Positions 9,130 to 18,787 of a DNA stretch of 64,000 nucleotides are shown in pieces. The notes under the pieces were generated by a model. The model was not told where the DNA came from and made no database searches. It worked only from the letters and a program-made list of their open reading frames with translations. A program made the position numbers and the translations under genes. This stretch comes from Scatonaster sp045598705. Its GTDB lineage: Bacteria; Bacillota; Clostridia; Saccharofermentanales; Saccharofermentanaceae. How positions within the stretch are numbered: the first letter of the stretch is position 1; every line of letters starts with the position of its first letter. The DNA is taken from NCBI GenBank assembly GCA_045598705.1, contig JAZLMM010000046.1:1-64000 (forward strand). The letters are read 5' to 3'.

Positions 9130-10345
9130 ATTCCGTAAAATTGCTTTTGCATTTGTCTTACTGGAGATCGTGGTACTTGTTCTTGCCAATGTGTACGGAA
9201 AGAAGTATTGCACGTCTATCGATTCGCATGCGTATAAAGTCGATGTGCAACGTGTGACCAGTCGCATGCAATCCGGAGAGGCACTGTCTACAATCTCTCT
9301 AGACGAATATCCATCCCTTCTTGATGTGAGCGAATTCGATCCTCAAGCTGTGAGTGAACATGAATATGAAGTGGTGGAAGTCAACGGTGTACTCTATCGT
9401 TTTTCGTATCAGAATACAGACTATTCCGATATTCTTATACTGATCAATATCATCCTTATCGTGACGATCCTCTTGACGGTCATCCTTCTTCTTTACCTAG
9501 ATCGGCGCGTGATTCGTCCGTTCGGAAAAATGAATGAATATGCGACGGAACTGGCAAAGGGAAATCTGACACAGCCGTTGCAGCAGGACAAGTCACACTA
9601 CTTTAAGCGGTTTGTGTGGGGCGTGGATATGCTTCGCGAGAAACTCGAGGATGATAAGAAGCGCGAGTATGAACTCCTGAAAGAGAAACAGACGATGGTG
9701 CTCTCCCTATCGCACGATATTAAGACACCGCTGGCGGCCATGGAGTTGTATACGAAAGCGTTGTCATCGGATCTATATCCTTCCGAAGAAGCAAGGCAGG
9801 CAGCACTTCTTGGTATCAAGAAGAATATTGCAGAAATCAGTAATTATGTGTCGCAGATCGCCGAGACTTCCCGTGAAGATCTGATTCATATGCATGTGGA
9901 GAATCAGACCATCTATTTGAGTGGTGTCCTGGAAGCAATCCGCCTTTACTACCAGGACAAGTGCCAGAAACTGCATATTACACTGGATATGGCGCCTTAC
10001 GACAACTGCCTGATTCAAGGCGATCACGACCGACTGGTCGAGGTACTCCAGAATCTGATGGAAAATGCCATCAAGTATGGCGACGGTCAACGAATCGGCA
10101 TATCGGTATCCGAGGAAGAAGACTGCAAACTCATCGCGGTGTGTAACACGGGATGTACGCTGCGTGAAGAGGAATTGCCGAATCTCTTCGATTCATTCTA
10201 TCGTGGAAGCAATAGTGAGAAACAGCCGGGAAGCGGTCTGGGGCTTTATATTTGTAAATCACTTCTCCGACGTATGGATGGTGATATTTTCGCTTCGATG
10301 AGAAATGGGGAATTCTGTGTGACGGCAGTCGTCCGCAAAGCATAG
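9122..10345 (+). CDS. Sensor histidine kinase (HAMP, HisKA, HATPase)
   Basis: The 407-residue membrane kinase starts at TTG 9122, overlapping the regulator gene. This start is required to include the first membrane segment (about 6-24), and GGGGAGTGGGG lies upstream. An extracytoplasmic loop of about 75 residues follows, then a second membrane segment (about 102-125), a HAMP region (RRVIRPF onward), the H-box LSLSHDIKTPLAAM (His about 198), N-box NLMENAIKYG and G-box GSGLGLYICKSL. The small outer loop is larger than in BceS-type intramembrane kinases, so it may sense a ligand directly. It would phosphorylate the regulator at 8467. Confidence 0.92.
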   Translation: MSKFRKIAFAFVLLEIVVLVLANVYGKKYCTSIDSHAYKVDVQRVTSRMQSGEALSTISLDEYPSLLDVSEFDPQAVSEHEYEVVEVNGVLYRFSYQNTDYSDILILINIILIVTILLTVILLLYLDRRVIRPFGKMNEYATELAKGNLTQPLQQDKSHYFKRFVWGVDMLREKLEDDKKREYELLKEKQTMVLSLSHDIKTPLAAMELYTKALSSDLYPSEEARQAALLGIKKNIAEISNYVSQIAETSREDLIHMHVENQTIYLSGVLEAIRLYYQDKCQKLHITLDMAPYDNCLIQGDHDRLVEVLQNLMENAIKYGDGQRIGISVSEEEDCKLIAVCNTGCTLREEELPNLFDSFYRGSNSEKQPGSGLGLYICKSLLRRMDGDIFASMRNGEFCVTAVVRKA

Positions 10346-10443
10346 ATTACGAAAGCATAGATGCGTGAGAGACCTTCTTGCTCAAGGTTTGACTGTCTCG
10401 CGAAAGCGGGTGATTCGGTTCCGTCGGACGATGTAGAAACGGG

Positions 10444-10477
10444 TTTAATGATTGTTTAATAATTTCTCCGCTATAGT
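10444..10477 (+). promoter_or_regulatory. Direct-repeat operator and promoter of the FtsX-type ABC genes
   Basis: TTTAAT at 10444-10449 is repeated at 10455-10460, a period of 11 bases, or about one helical turn. It is followed by TATAGT at 10472-10477 as a -10. There is no good -35; the repeat occupies that place. This is the arrangement of OmpR-family activator sites, and the OmpR-type regulator is encoded directly upstream. Binding is inferred. Confidence 0.55.
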
Positions 10478-10504
10478 AAGCACAACAGAGGAAGGAGTGA
10501 CGAG

Positions 10505-12877
10505 ATGTTTCTGGATATTCTGAAAAAAGATATACAAAGAAAAAAGACGATGAACGTCATCTTGTTGTTGTTTGCGATTTTAGCTTCGATGTTTGTATCC
10601 TCCGGGTTATCGAATGTAGTCAGTGTCTTGAATGGTACAGACTACTTCTTCGATCTGGCCGGTGTGGGTGATTATGTGGTCGTCACACAGAACAAGGATA
10701 GCGGTGTAGAGGAGATTCTTCGCAACACTGAAAGTGTAGATGAGTACTGGAAAGAAGAAGCGTGTTGGGCGACTTGCTCCGATATGAGTTTCGATGGAGA
10801 ACCACTTCATTTAGGTAACACGGTTTCTGTATTCCAAGCATTGAATGATCAATATGCCTTCTTCGATTCAGACAATCAGAAACTTGAGAAGATCCAGCCC
10901 GGCGAAGTGTATTTTACTGCGGGTGTTATGGAGGAAGCGGGCATCCACACCGGTGATGAGGTGGAAGTGAACTACCATGGTGTATCGATGAAATTGAAGG
11001 TAGTCGGTAGCGTGAAGGATGCGTTGATGGGCTCGGAGATGTTCGGCAACAAGCGTTTCCTATTCTCTGACGAGGATTACCAGAAATTGAAGACCGAGGA
11101 ATCCCGCGATTACACGGGTGAGATTTTCTACATTCGTACCCATGACATCGGTCAGTTGAAGACGGATATTTCTTCGGCGCACCACATACTGTTCGAAGGC
11201 GAGCGCAGCATGTTCAGCTTGGCCTATGTGATGGAGAGTATCGTGGCACTGATTGTGTTGGTCCTGAGCCTCTGCCTCTGTATCGTGTCATTCGTACTGA
11301 TGAAGTTTGCCATCTCTTTTACCATCCATGAAGAATTCCGAGAAATCGGCGTCATGAAAGCCATTGGTATTCCGAATCGCAAGATTCGTAGCCTATATAT
11401 GGTAAAATACCTTGCATTCGCGCTGGCAGGTGGTGTCATTGGCCTCATCGCAGGTATCCCTTTCGGAAAATTCTTGATGCAGTCGGTATCGAAGAAGATG
11501 GTTCTTGGAAACGATCAGGGATTCCTGCTGAATGTTTGCGGCGCGGTGTTTGTTGTACTGGTTACGATTGGATTTGCATATTTCTGCACACGTGATGTGA
11601 AGAAACTGACACCAATCGATGCGATTCGCAGTGGATCGACCGGCGAGCGCTACAAGAAGAAGAGAAAGGTCTCCTTGAAAAACTCTCCATTACCGAATGC
11701 CCTTCGCTTGGCTATCAACGATATTCTCAGTTCACCCAAGCGTTATATTACAGTTATTCTCTCGTTCTTCCTGTTCTCGATATTCGTATTCGGTTTGGTA
11801 GAAGTGACGGATACGATGAAGAGTGATTCGCTGACCTATACCTTTGGTAAACCAAGCGATATGTATGTAGAGGCCACTGTCATTCTCGATCGTCTTTCCT
11901 ATAACGATATGGAAATGCTTTCCGAGAAAGGAAATGAAATTCTTCCTGAAGTGCTTGCTACAATAGAACAGGATCTTCAGAAGATGAATATTCCTGGCCA
12001 TGCAAGTGTAGAAATGCAGTATAAGTATATGGTGACAGCCGGCGAGTATTCTTTCAACGCATCGTGTGATCAGAATGCATATGTAGATACCTCACTCTAT
12101 CGATTCAGCGAAGGTTCTGCACCACAGAACGCAAATGAGATTGCCGTGACAGAGATGGTCGCAGATGACCTTCACATACAGATCGGTGATACGGTGGAGA
12201 TCGACTTTGGTATAGAGAAGAAACCGTGTATGGTGGTTGGTTATCTCCAAAGTCTGAACCAGTTGGGTAATGTGATTCTGCTTCATAAAGATGCACCAAC
12301 GGACATGAAATATGCGGCTGCCTATAATGATTTCCAGGTCGACTTCGAAGATCATCCGGATGCCAAGACGATTGAAGAACGTATCAAGATGGTTCAAGCA
12401 TACTATGGAAGTGATAAGGTGAAGGATGCTGCGCAATTCTGCGTGGACTGCCTTGGCGTGGTGGAAATCATGGACGCAGTCAAGTACTTGCTCCTTGTGA
12501 TTACGCTAGTTGTGGTCGTTCTGGTGACCATTCTGATGGAGCATTCCTTCATTCACGAAGAGAAGAGTCAGATTGCGATGCTGAAGGCCATCGGTTTCAA
12601 AGATCGTTTCATTGTGAAGTGGCACACTTATCGCTTCCTGATTGTTTCGTTCATCGCAGAAATTCTAGCAATCGCGCTGACCTATCCGATTACGAAACTC
12701 TGGTGTGACCCAATCTGGGCCATGATGGGCTGTACAGAGGCGGACTATTACTTCAACCCGTTATCAGTGATGGTCATCTACCCATGCATCATCCTAGTAG
12801 TGAGCATTCTGGCTGCATGCTTAACTGTCCAGTCCACGAGAAAGATCAAGTGTACAGATGCACGAAACAACGAGTGA
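10505..12877 (+). CDS. FtsX-family ABC transporter permease (two FtsX modules)
   Basis: The 790-residue membrane protein has an N-terminal helix (about 13-35), a large extracytoplasmic domain, a three-helix FtsX module (about 235-370), a second cytoplasmic/membrane entry near 415-440, another large outer domain and a second FtsX module (about 660-780). Both modules carry the cytoplasmic motif before helix two (EEFREIGVMKAIGI and EEKSQIAMLKAIGF) typical of MacB/LolC-type mechanotransmission permeases. GAGGAAGGAG precedes the ATG. The ATPase partner follows within 65 bases. With the two-component system upstream, the set resembles peptide-antibiotic sensing or detoxification modules, although this permease has two FtsX units rather than the BceB layout of ten helices with one large loop. 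Confidence 0.88.
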   Translation: MFLDILKKDIQRKKTMNVILLLFAILASMFVSSGLSNVVSVLNGTDYFFDLAGVGDYVVVTQNKDSGVEEILRNTESVDEYWKEEACWATCSDMSFDGEPLHLGNTVSVFQALNDQYAFFDSDNQKLEKIQPGEVYFTAGVMEEAGIHTGDEVEVNYHGVSMKLKVVGSVKDALMGSEMFGNKRFLFSDEDYQKLKTEESRDYTGEIFYIRTHDIGQLKTDISSAHHILFEGERSMFSLAYVMESIVALIVLVLSLCLCIVSFVLMKFAISFTIHEEFREIGVMKAIGIPNRKIRSLYMVKYLAFALAGGVIGLIAGIPFGKFLMQSVSKKMVLGNDQGFLLNVCGAVFVVLVTIGFAYFCTRDVKKLTPIDAIRSGSTGERYKKKRKVSLKNSPLPNALRLAINDILSSPKRYITVILSFFLFSIFVFGLVEVTDTMKSDSLTYTFGKPSDMYVEATVILDRLSYNDMEMLSEKGNEILPEVLATIEQDLQKMNIPGHASVEMQYKYMVTAGEYSFNASCDQNAYVDTSLYRFSEGSAPQNANEIAVTEMVADDLHIQIGDTVEIDFGIEKKPCMVVGYLQSLNQLGNVILLHKDAPTDMKYAAAYNDFQVDFEDHPDAKTIEERIKMVQAYYGSDKVKDAAQFCVDCLGVVEIMDAVKYLLLVITLVVVVLVTILMEHSFIHEEKSQIAMLKAIGFKDRFIVKWHTYRFLIVSFIAEILAIALTYPITKLWCDPIWAMMGCTEADYYFNPLSVMVIYPCIILVVSILAACLTVQSTRKIKCTDARNNE

Positions 12878-12940
12878 TTCTACTGAATATAAAGATAAAT
12901 CATGATGGGAAATATTGATGAAGAAAGGTTTGGAAAATAT

Positions 12941-13726
12941 ATGAATACGAATACAGAATCAAACAAGGCAATCCTGGAAGTGAAAGACCTGTGCAAGACA
13001 TATGTGGTGGAGAAGCGTCAGAACAATGTACTGATGAACGTGAATTTTACGGTAAAAGAAGGCGAAATGGTCGCCATCATGGGACCGTCCGGTTGCGGTA
13101 AATCTACGTTGCTGTACTCGGTTTCCGGCATGGATGTGCCGACCAGCGGCAGCGTGAAGTTCGATGGCGCGGAACTGACCAATATGAAAGCGGATGAGCT
13201 ATCAAGTCTTCGTCTCGACAAGATGGGATTCATCTTCCAGCAGATGTACATGATGAAGAATCTGACCATTCTGGATAACATACTCCTGCCGGCGTTCGAG
13301 AGTAAGAAATCGGAGGAGAACAAAGCGGAGAAGACCGCACGTGCAGAAGCCTTGATGCGCAAACTCTCCATTATTGACGTGGCGGACAATGATATCAATG
13401 AGGTATCCGGTGGCCAGCTCCAGCGCGCATGCATCTGCCGAAGCATGATGAATCATCCGAAGGTGCTCTTTGCCGATGAACCGACTGGTGCCCTCAATCG
13501 TGCATCTTCATCGGAAGTCATGGAGGAGCTGGTGAAGCTGAATGCGGAAGGAACGACCATCATGATGGTTACACATGATGCACGCGTGGCTGCCAAGTGT
13601 TCCCGTGTACTCTATATGCTGGACGGCAACATCAAAGCGGAGTATATCCGTCCGCAAGATGATACGCTGACGGAGAAAGACCACGAAAGATGCCTCAATA
13701 ACTGGCTCATGGAATTGGGTTGGTAA
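12941..13726 (+). CDS. ABC transporter ATP-binding protein, MacB/LolD type
   Basis: This cytoplasmic ATPase of about 261 residues is the partner of the FtsX-type permease. Motifs: Walker A GPSGCGKST, Q-loop in FIFQQMYM, signature VSGGQ, Walker B VLFADEPTGAL and switch His in MMVTHDARVA. The ADEPTGAL variant is the hallmark of this subfamily. I prefer the ATG at 12941 (AAAGG about 12 bases upstream), because the 13 residues from the ATG at 12902 are not family-like; the earlier start remains possible. The C-terminal extension after the ATPase core (about 25 residues ending in NNWLMELGW) is acidic and of unknown role. Confidence 0.9.
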   Translation: MNTNTESNKAILEVKDLCKTYVVEKRQNNVLMNVNFTVKEGEMVAIMGPSGCGKSTLLYSVSGMDVPTSGSVKFDGAELTNMKADELSSLRLDKMGFIFQQMYMMKNLTILDNILLPAFESKKSEENKAEKTARAEALMRKLSIIDVADNDINEVSGGQLQRACICRSMMNHPKVLFADEPTGALNRASSSEVMEELVKLNAEGTTIMMVTHDARVAAKCSRVLYMLDGNIKAEYIRPQDDTLTEKDHERCLNNWLMELGW

Positions 13727-13828
13727 ACGACCAATGTGACAGATTGAAATCATTTGACAGGAACTGTAGCAATTCTCTTCCGACGTTCGTATAAACATAT
13801 GACAACAAACGAGAAGGAGTTAAGAAAT

Positions 13829-13918
13829 ATGATTATTGGAACAGTGATTTACTTCGGCATTATGGCTACAATTCTTGGTGGAATCGGTTACGCAGGTTGG
13901 ATGTGGATGACTGAGTAA
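13829..13918 (+). CDS. 29-residue single-span membrane peptide
   Basis: An ATG at 13829 preceded by AGAAGGAG (9-base spacing) opens a 29-codon frame ending in TAA at 13916-13918. The product begins MIIGTVIYFGIMATILGGIG and ends YAGWMWMTE. It is one hydrophobic helix with a Gly-rich middle and an acidic final residue, and no basic residue at all. The strong ribosome binding site and the fully hydrophobic composition favour a real gene. It sits 102 bases after the ABC ATPase gene, so it may be an accessory peptide of that transporter, a small symporter-type subunit, or independent. I do not recognise its family. Confidence 0.6.
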   Translation: MIIGTVIYFGIMATILGGIGYAGWMWMTE

Positions 13919-13955
13919 GCATGCATAGTTGAACACGTGTAGTTGGGCAAGAACA

Positions 13956-13964
13956 TGATATAAT
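13956..13964 (+). promoter_or_regulatory. Extended -10 promoter of the LUD gene
   Basis: TG at 13956-13957 plus TATAAT at 13959-13964 forms an extended -10 element 40 bases ahead of the ATG at 14005. No convincing -35 is visible. Confidence 0.5.
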
Positions 13965-14004
13965 TATTCCATACAAGTTTTTATCATGCGTGAAGGGAAT
14001 TAGT

Positions 14005-14634
14005 ATGGAAGAATATACTTACCGACGAAACGAGAAATTAGCACAGAAAGTCATGGAAGGCCTTCGTTCGAGAAATATGGAAGGGTTCTATGCCGCCAAT
14101 AAGGAAGATGCGCTGAAGATGGCACTTGAGTTGATTCCGGAAGGGAGCTCTATCTCTATGGGCGGTTCGATGAGTGTGCATGCCATCGGCCTTTCACAAG
14201 CGCTGAAAGACGGAAACTACGATTTCATCGATCGAGATGCATACGAAGATAAGCGCGAGGCGATGCTTCGCGCTTACGATGCTGACTTCTTTCTATCAAG
14301 CTGTAATGCGATGACGGAAGATGGCGTACTGGTCAATATCGATGGGAACTCGAATCGCGTTTCTGCTATTGCCCAGGGTCCGAAGCATGTGCTGTTCATT
14401 GTGGGTATGAATAAGATCTGTAATGATATCGATCAAGCGATGAAAAGAGCTAGAAATGTGGCGGCACCTATCAATGCACAGCGTTTCGGCCTTTCTACGC
14501 CGTGTGCGAAGACGGGCAGTTGCTTCAACTGTAAGTCTCCGGACACCATCTGTTGCCAGTTCCTGATTACCCGATTCTCCAGACATGAAGGACGTATCTC
14601 TGTTATTCTGGTAAACGAAGATTTAGGATATTGA
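14005..14634 (+). CDS. LUD-domain protein (lactate utilisation / DUF162 family)
   Basis: The 209-residue soluble protein has the features of LUD-domain proteins: a helical N-terminus (RNEKLAQKVMEGLRSRNMEGF), a Gly-rich turn followed by Ser/Met (SISMGGSMSVHAIGL) and the central ADFFLSSCNAMTEDG and VDIDGNSNRVSAI-like segments seen in YkgG/LutC relatives. Stand-alone members are frequent in anaerobes without the LutA and LutB partners, which are absent here. The C-terminal third has several Cys (CAKTGSCFNCKSPDTICCQF), compatible with a small metal or Fe-S site. I use the ATG at 14005 with AAGGGAA upstream; a GTG at 13990 is an alternative. The exact substrate is unknown. Confidence 0.82.
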   Translation: MEEYTYRRNEKLAQKVMEGLRSRNMEGFYAANKEDALKMALELIPEGSSISMGGSMSVHAIGLSQALKDGNYDFIDRDAYEDKREAMLRAYDADFFLSSCNAMTEDGVLVNIDGNSNRVSAIAQGPKHVLFIVGMNKICNDIDQAMKRARNVAAPINAQRFGLSTPCAKTGSCFNCKSPDTICCQFLITRFSRHEGRISVILVNEDLGY

Positions 14635-14707
14635 TTCATCCCAATCCAGAAACGAGATTAATAATCCTACTAGGATAGACTCACATGATAGAGGGGAAGC
14701 GTGTTAC

Positions 14708-17700
14708 ATGAAGTCAAGTCGGATAGCAAAGAGAATATTTGGAGCACTCGTTGCTACGACGCTGCTCATCGCATCACTTTCGCTGAACGTATTTGCGGCT
14801 GATCCTGTGGCGCGAGTAAATGGCCAGACCTATAATGATGTTGCTACGGCATGGAAGGCAGTAAAAAACGGTGGCACCATCGTGATGCTGAAAGATTGGA
14901 AGATTAATCAACGTCTTGAAGTGAATTCTGGTGCGAAGGTTACCATCGAGATGAATGGTCACATGATTGACCGTGCACTTGCCAATACAGATTATTCCGG
15001 CAAAGGAGACGGCCAGATCTTCCTAGTGAATGATGAAGCCACCCTGACGATTAATGGTGGAACAGATACTACTCATGCAGGGTATGTACAGAATGGATTG
15101 TGGTTCAGCGGGAAGAAAAGCGGAAACACGGTGAATCTGACCGGCGGCGTCTTGACCGGCGGTGCATGTGATGACTCAGATGGCGCGGGAGCCATTACAA
15201 TGAAAGAACACACAACGGTCACGCTGAACAATGTGAACGTAGTCGGAAACATATGTGATTGTTTCTGGACTTTCTATGGTGATGGTGGCGCAATTCGCAT
15301 GGATAGTAAGAATTCTACACTGAATTTGAATGAATCGCGTCTTATGTTCAATCATTCAGAGAAAGATGGAGGAGCTATATATATTGCGAAAGACAATTGC
15401 ACCGTGAATATGGTCAGAAGTGTCATCAGTAATAACTACGCCAGCGATGAAGGTGGTGGAATCTATAGCGGTGGCGAGAAGACGAGTATCTACATGTCAG
15501 AACAGTCCAATATCAGTCAGAATCGAGCAGACGATGGTGGTGGACTCTATCTAAATCAAGACAAAGCTGTCGTTGATATGCGCAACAGCGAAATCTCCTA
15601 CAATACCGCCTCGGATGAGGGTGGGGGAATCTGTAGTAACGACAAGTATGCAATGATCCGTATGGCTGAGAATTCCCATATAGATTGTAACAATGCTAAC
15701 ATTGGTGGTGGCGTATATTTCTCCTGTTCGAATTTTAACTTGCGATCTACCGACCAGACCTCTACGATTTCACGTAATTGTGCCAAGAACGGAGACGGCG
15801 GCGCAGTCTATATCAATCGAAGACCATTTAGTTTTGTAGACGGTGCATCCATCTATGGTATTACTTTCGATGGCAATACAGCTTCGAAAGATGGAGGCGC
15901 TATCTATATCGGACAAGAGTCTGTGTCCATAAGTACATGCAAGTTTACGAACAATGAAGCCTCGGATGAGGGTGGTGCAATCTATGTAAACAATGATCGG
16001 AACACACTTTCGGGATGTACGGTCACGAACAACAAAGCCAAGACTGCCGGTGGCGGTGTATTCTGTTCTGCTTCCGTGGATATCGGATTGTCCGGCAAGA
16101 TGATGATTACGGACAATGTGCGAGGTGACAATTCCAAGGACGATCTGTTCCTCAACGATAGTGCGAGCACATCTTATCTGAATGGTTCACCGATTTCCTC
16201 CTCCAATGTGGGTGTTCGTGTCAAAGAAATTAAGGAGAGAAAGCTTGGGCAGGATGCAGAATTCTTCTTCCAGGATGCTTTCTTTCTAGACCAGAGTGAA
16301 GATTACCATGTAGAGTTTGATGAAGATAAAGGTGAGCTTTGGATCAAGAAGGGAAAGAAGACAACGATCGCCTTTACAGAAGTTGATCCGATTCCTACAC
16401 ATGCAGGTGATCTGAACGACGAAGAATTGATCAAAGGCTACTTCTCCTATCCTTCTGTAACAGATGGCGAAGTGGATCTTACTGCATCGTTCTTCTATTC
16501 CGATGGCTATTTCTTGAATGGTAAGGATGGACAGTTCGGCGATCCAAACCTCTATAACCCGCATCTGGCGACGATGTCGATGTGCATGGCTATGGCGGGA
16601 TTCTATTCCAATATAGGAAATGACGGTTCACTGGCTTCCCATGGTGATCGTAAATACACCTACAAGTCTCAGAACATTGAGCGTCTTCTCACAGATATCG
16701 GCGTTGCGCCGGAGGATATCTTTATCAGCGAGACGAATACACTTAAGCCAGGTAAAGATACCATTGGTGTGGCAATCGGACACAAGTCCATTGGCAAAGA
16801 TGGAGAGATTCTCATTCCTATCGCAGTACGTGGTGCTGGCTACGAGAGCGAGTGGTACGGAAATACGACAGTCGGTCAAAGTGGAGAGCATGAAGGCTTT
16901 GCGATTGCAGCGGATCAGGTATTCGAGCTAGTCAAACAGTATATCAATGATTATGATCTGGTCGATGCAGTGATGAATAGCAAGGTTAAGTTCTGGATCG
17001 CTGGATATTCCCGTGCAGGTGCAACTTCGAATCTTACCGCTCGCCGTCTGGTAGAAGAGTATAGTGATGGTTCGTCCATGAACAACCAGATCTACGCTTA
17101 CTGTTTTGAAGCGCCGAAAGGTGGGTTAAACAGTGAGATGAACCTGGAAGAAGAGAAGTACTATTGCATCCACAACTGCATCAATAAAGTAGATCCGGTT
17201 CCGCTTGTAGCACCCGGAGATATGGGATTTATCCGATATGGTGTGGATCACTATGTTCCAGGAACGGCAGAATGCTCAGTAAAGACGGACAAGACGGTAT
17301 GGAGCTTTGTCAAGAATCAGCCATGGGCGAAGGATTATCAGACTTGGTACGACAATTTGTCCTGGACGGTGGGAACTTCTTCCTATAACAATCAGAGAGC
17401 TAAGATGAAATCACAGCTGACGAGTATCGATCCGGAAAACATTTATTTCTACGATCGCTTCTCGACGGCAACGATTAACTATGCACTAGGCGCATATCAC
17501 ATTGTCGATATGATTGAACCAGTCGAGACGAAATTGACACAGGAACAGTACATCACGATTCTGATGCGTGCACTTCAAGCATGGGGATTCTATGGCACTA
17601 CGAATGGAGACTTCCGAACCGGATATGCAGTCAATGCACAATCAACTGTAACCTTCCAGGACGCACTCCAATCACTTACGCTACTTCTTTTTGGAAAGAG

Positions 17701-18559
17701 TGCCGAAGAAAGGGAAGGCTTGATGATTGCATTAAGCGGTGCGATGGACCGGATCAGCAATTCGGGAATCGAAGATTTCAGTGCCTATAGCATCTGGGAG
17801 GATGTAATTGGAGATTGGTGTTCACTAACTCAGGAGAAACGGGATTTCTATACGGAGTGTTTGCGACAGACAGTGCTCCTCGATAAAGGCCCAGATGGAA
17901 AATCTGTTGTGGATTTCCTTACAGCGGAGGAGTATAGAAATTTGATCGATGACTGGCCGGTCATTCTCGACGTATTGCTTCGCTTCGTGGCATCGGATTA
18001 TCTCTTCGACGGAGACGAACTGGCCATGAGTCATTCGCAAGAGAAGACGGCGGATGGGAAGTACGTCACGACCAATATCATCGAAGGTTTCGATAAAGAT
18101 GTGGTCGATACAGGTGATGAGCAGATCATTCTTGGATCTTTGGCATATAACGCAACCGCGCTGATGCAAGGACACTACCCGGAGATCAATCTTGCTTGGC
18201 TTCGTTCGTATGACAGTTTCTACGATAACGAAGGAGACAAGCCTGTACGGATTGCGAATCAGGCGGCTCCAGCTGTGAAGTATGCCATCTCGGAAGACGG
18301 AGAAACATGGACAGAGTCAGGCAATCAGAGCAAAGGAGATTGTTATGTCAACCTCACTACTGAGACGTCTGGTGCCGGTGTCTACTACCGTATCAAAGAG
18401 AATAACGGGTCATACCACGAGTGGAAACCATTTAACCAATCACTCCAGTTCACCGCAAGACGCGATACTGTGGAAACTTACACGCTTGAAGTGACGGCTG
18501 TCTACTGTGGCACCGTGAGTGAACCCCAAGAAGTGGTCATCACAGTTGGCCAGAAGTAA
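14708..18559 (+). CDS. Secreted beta-helix protein fused to a lipase-like serine hydrolase
   Basis: The protein has 1283 residues. A signal peptide ends near VFA-ADP (residue 31). Residues about 40-480 hold repeated short strands with recurring GGAIY/GGGIY and NxAxDxGG turns, typical of a right-handed parallel beta-helix of the Pmp type. Residues about 540-1090 resemble an alpha/beta hydrolase of the class 3 lipase kind. The nucleophile elbow is AGYSRAGA (Ser about 767), a likely Asp lies in NKVDPVP (about 828) and a likely His in GVDHYVP (about 847). A C-terminal region of about 90 residues looks Ig-like. There is no sortase motif or C-terminal helix, so it is probably released or held by the beta-helix. 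Substrates could be lipids or surface esters; this is inference. Confidence 0.75.
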   Translation: MKSSRIAKRIFGALVATTLLIASLSLNVFAADPVARVNGQTYNDVATAWKAVKNGGTIVMLKDWKINQRLEVNSGAKVTIEMNGHMIDRALANTDYSGKGDGQIFLVNDEATLTINGGTDTTHAGYVQNGLWFSGKKSGNTVNLTGGVLTGGACDDSDGAGAITMKEHTTVTLNNVNVVGNICDCFWTFYGDGGAIRMDSKNSTLNLNESRLMFNHSEKDGGAIYIAKDNCTVNMVRSVISNNYASDEGGGIYSGGEKTSIYMSEQSNISQNRADDGGGLYLNQDKAVVDMRNSEISYNTASDEGGGICSNDKYAMIRMAENSHIDCNNANIGGGVYFSCSNFNLRSTDQTSTISRNCAKNGDGGAVYINRRPFSFVDGASIYGITFDGNTASKDGGAIYIGQESVSISTCKFTNNEASDEGGAIYVNNDRNTLSGCTVTNNKAKTAGGGVFCSASVDIGLSGKMMITDNVRGDNSKDDLFLNDSASTSYLNGSPISSSNVGVRVKEIKERKLGQDAEFFFQDAFFLDQSEDYHVEFDEDKGELWIKKGKKTTIAFTEVDPIPTHAGDLNDEELIKGYFSYPSVTDGEVDLTASFFYSDGYFLNGKDGQFGDPNLYNPHLATMSMCMAMAGFYSNIGNDGSLASHGDRKYTYKSQNIERLLTDIGVAPEDIFISETNTLKPGKDTIGVAIGHKSIGKDGEILIPIAVRGAGYESEWYGNTTVGQSGEHEGFAIAADQVFELVKQYINDYDLVDAVMNSKVKFWIAGYSRAGATSNLTARRLVEEYSDGSSMNNQIYAYCFEAPKGGLNSEMNLEEEKYYCIHNCINKVDPVPLVAPGDMGFIRYGVDHYVPGTAECSVKTDKTVWSFVKNQPWAKDYQTWYDNLSWTVGTSSYNNQRAKMKSQLTSIDPENIYFYDRFSTATINYALGAYHIVDMIEPVETKLTQEQYITILMRALQAWGFYGTTNGDFRTGYAVNAQSTVTFQDALQSLTLLLFGKSAEEREGLMIALSGAMDRISNSGIEDFSAYSIWEDVIGDWCSLTQEKRDFYTECLRQTVLLDKGPDGKSVVDFLTAEEYRNLIDDWPVILDVLLRFVASDYLFDGDELAMSHSQEKTADGKYVTTNIIEGFDKDVVDTGDEQIILGSLAYNATALMQGHYPEINLAWLRSYDSFYDNEGDKPVRIANQAAPAVKYAISEDGETWTESGNQSKGDCYVNLTTETSGAGVYYRIKENNGSYHEWKPFNQSLQFTARRDTVETYTLEVTAVYCGTVSEPQEVVITVGQK

Positions 18560-18585
18560 CTCCTTTTCTATATAAGAAGCGTAAA

Positions 18586-18632
18586 GAAGGAGTCGTTCGA
18601 AAGTGATGGAATCTCTTCGGCACGGCTCCTTC
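18586..18632 (+). terminator. Hairpin after the beta-helix/hydrolase gene
   Basis: GAAGGAGTCGT (18586-18596) pairs with ACGGCTCCTTC (18622-18632) with one G-U pair, followed by a moderately T-rich stretch (CTCTATGTT). It lies 27 bases after the TAA. Confidence 0.5.
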
Positions 18633-18709
18633 CTCTATGTTCAGAAAAACATAATTGATTCACTGGCTACGGCATTATCACGGCCAAGATTACGTGATGA
18701 ACAAAAGAA

Positions 18710-18741
18710 GAACTGCCTCGAATTTGCATTCGAGACAGTTC
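18710..18741 (-). terminator. Hairpin after the OB-fold lipoprotein gene
   Basis: On the minus strand GAACTGTCTCGAA pairs with TTCGAGGCAGTTC (one mismatch in 13) around a 6-base loop and is followed by TTCTTTTGTT. It lies about 45 bases after the stop of the lipoprotein gene. Confidence 0.6.
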
Positions 18742-18787
18742 CAATATGCTTTTCTAATTTTACTATCAGGTAATTTCCTGATACTCA

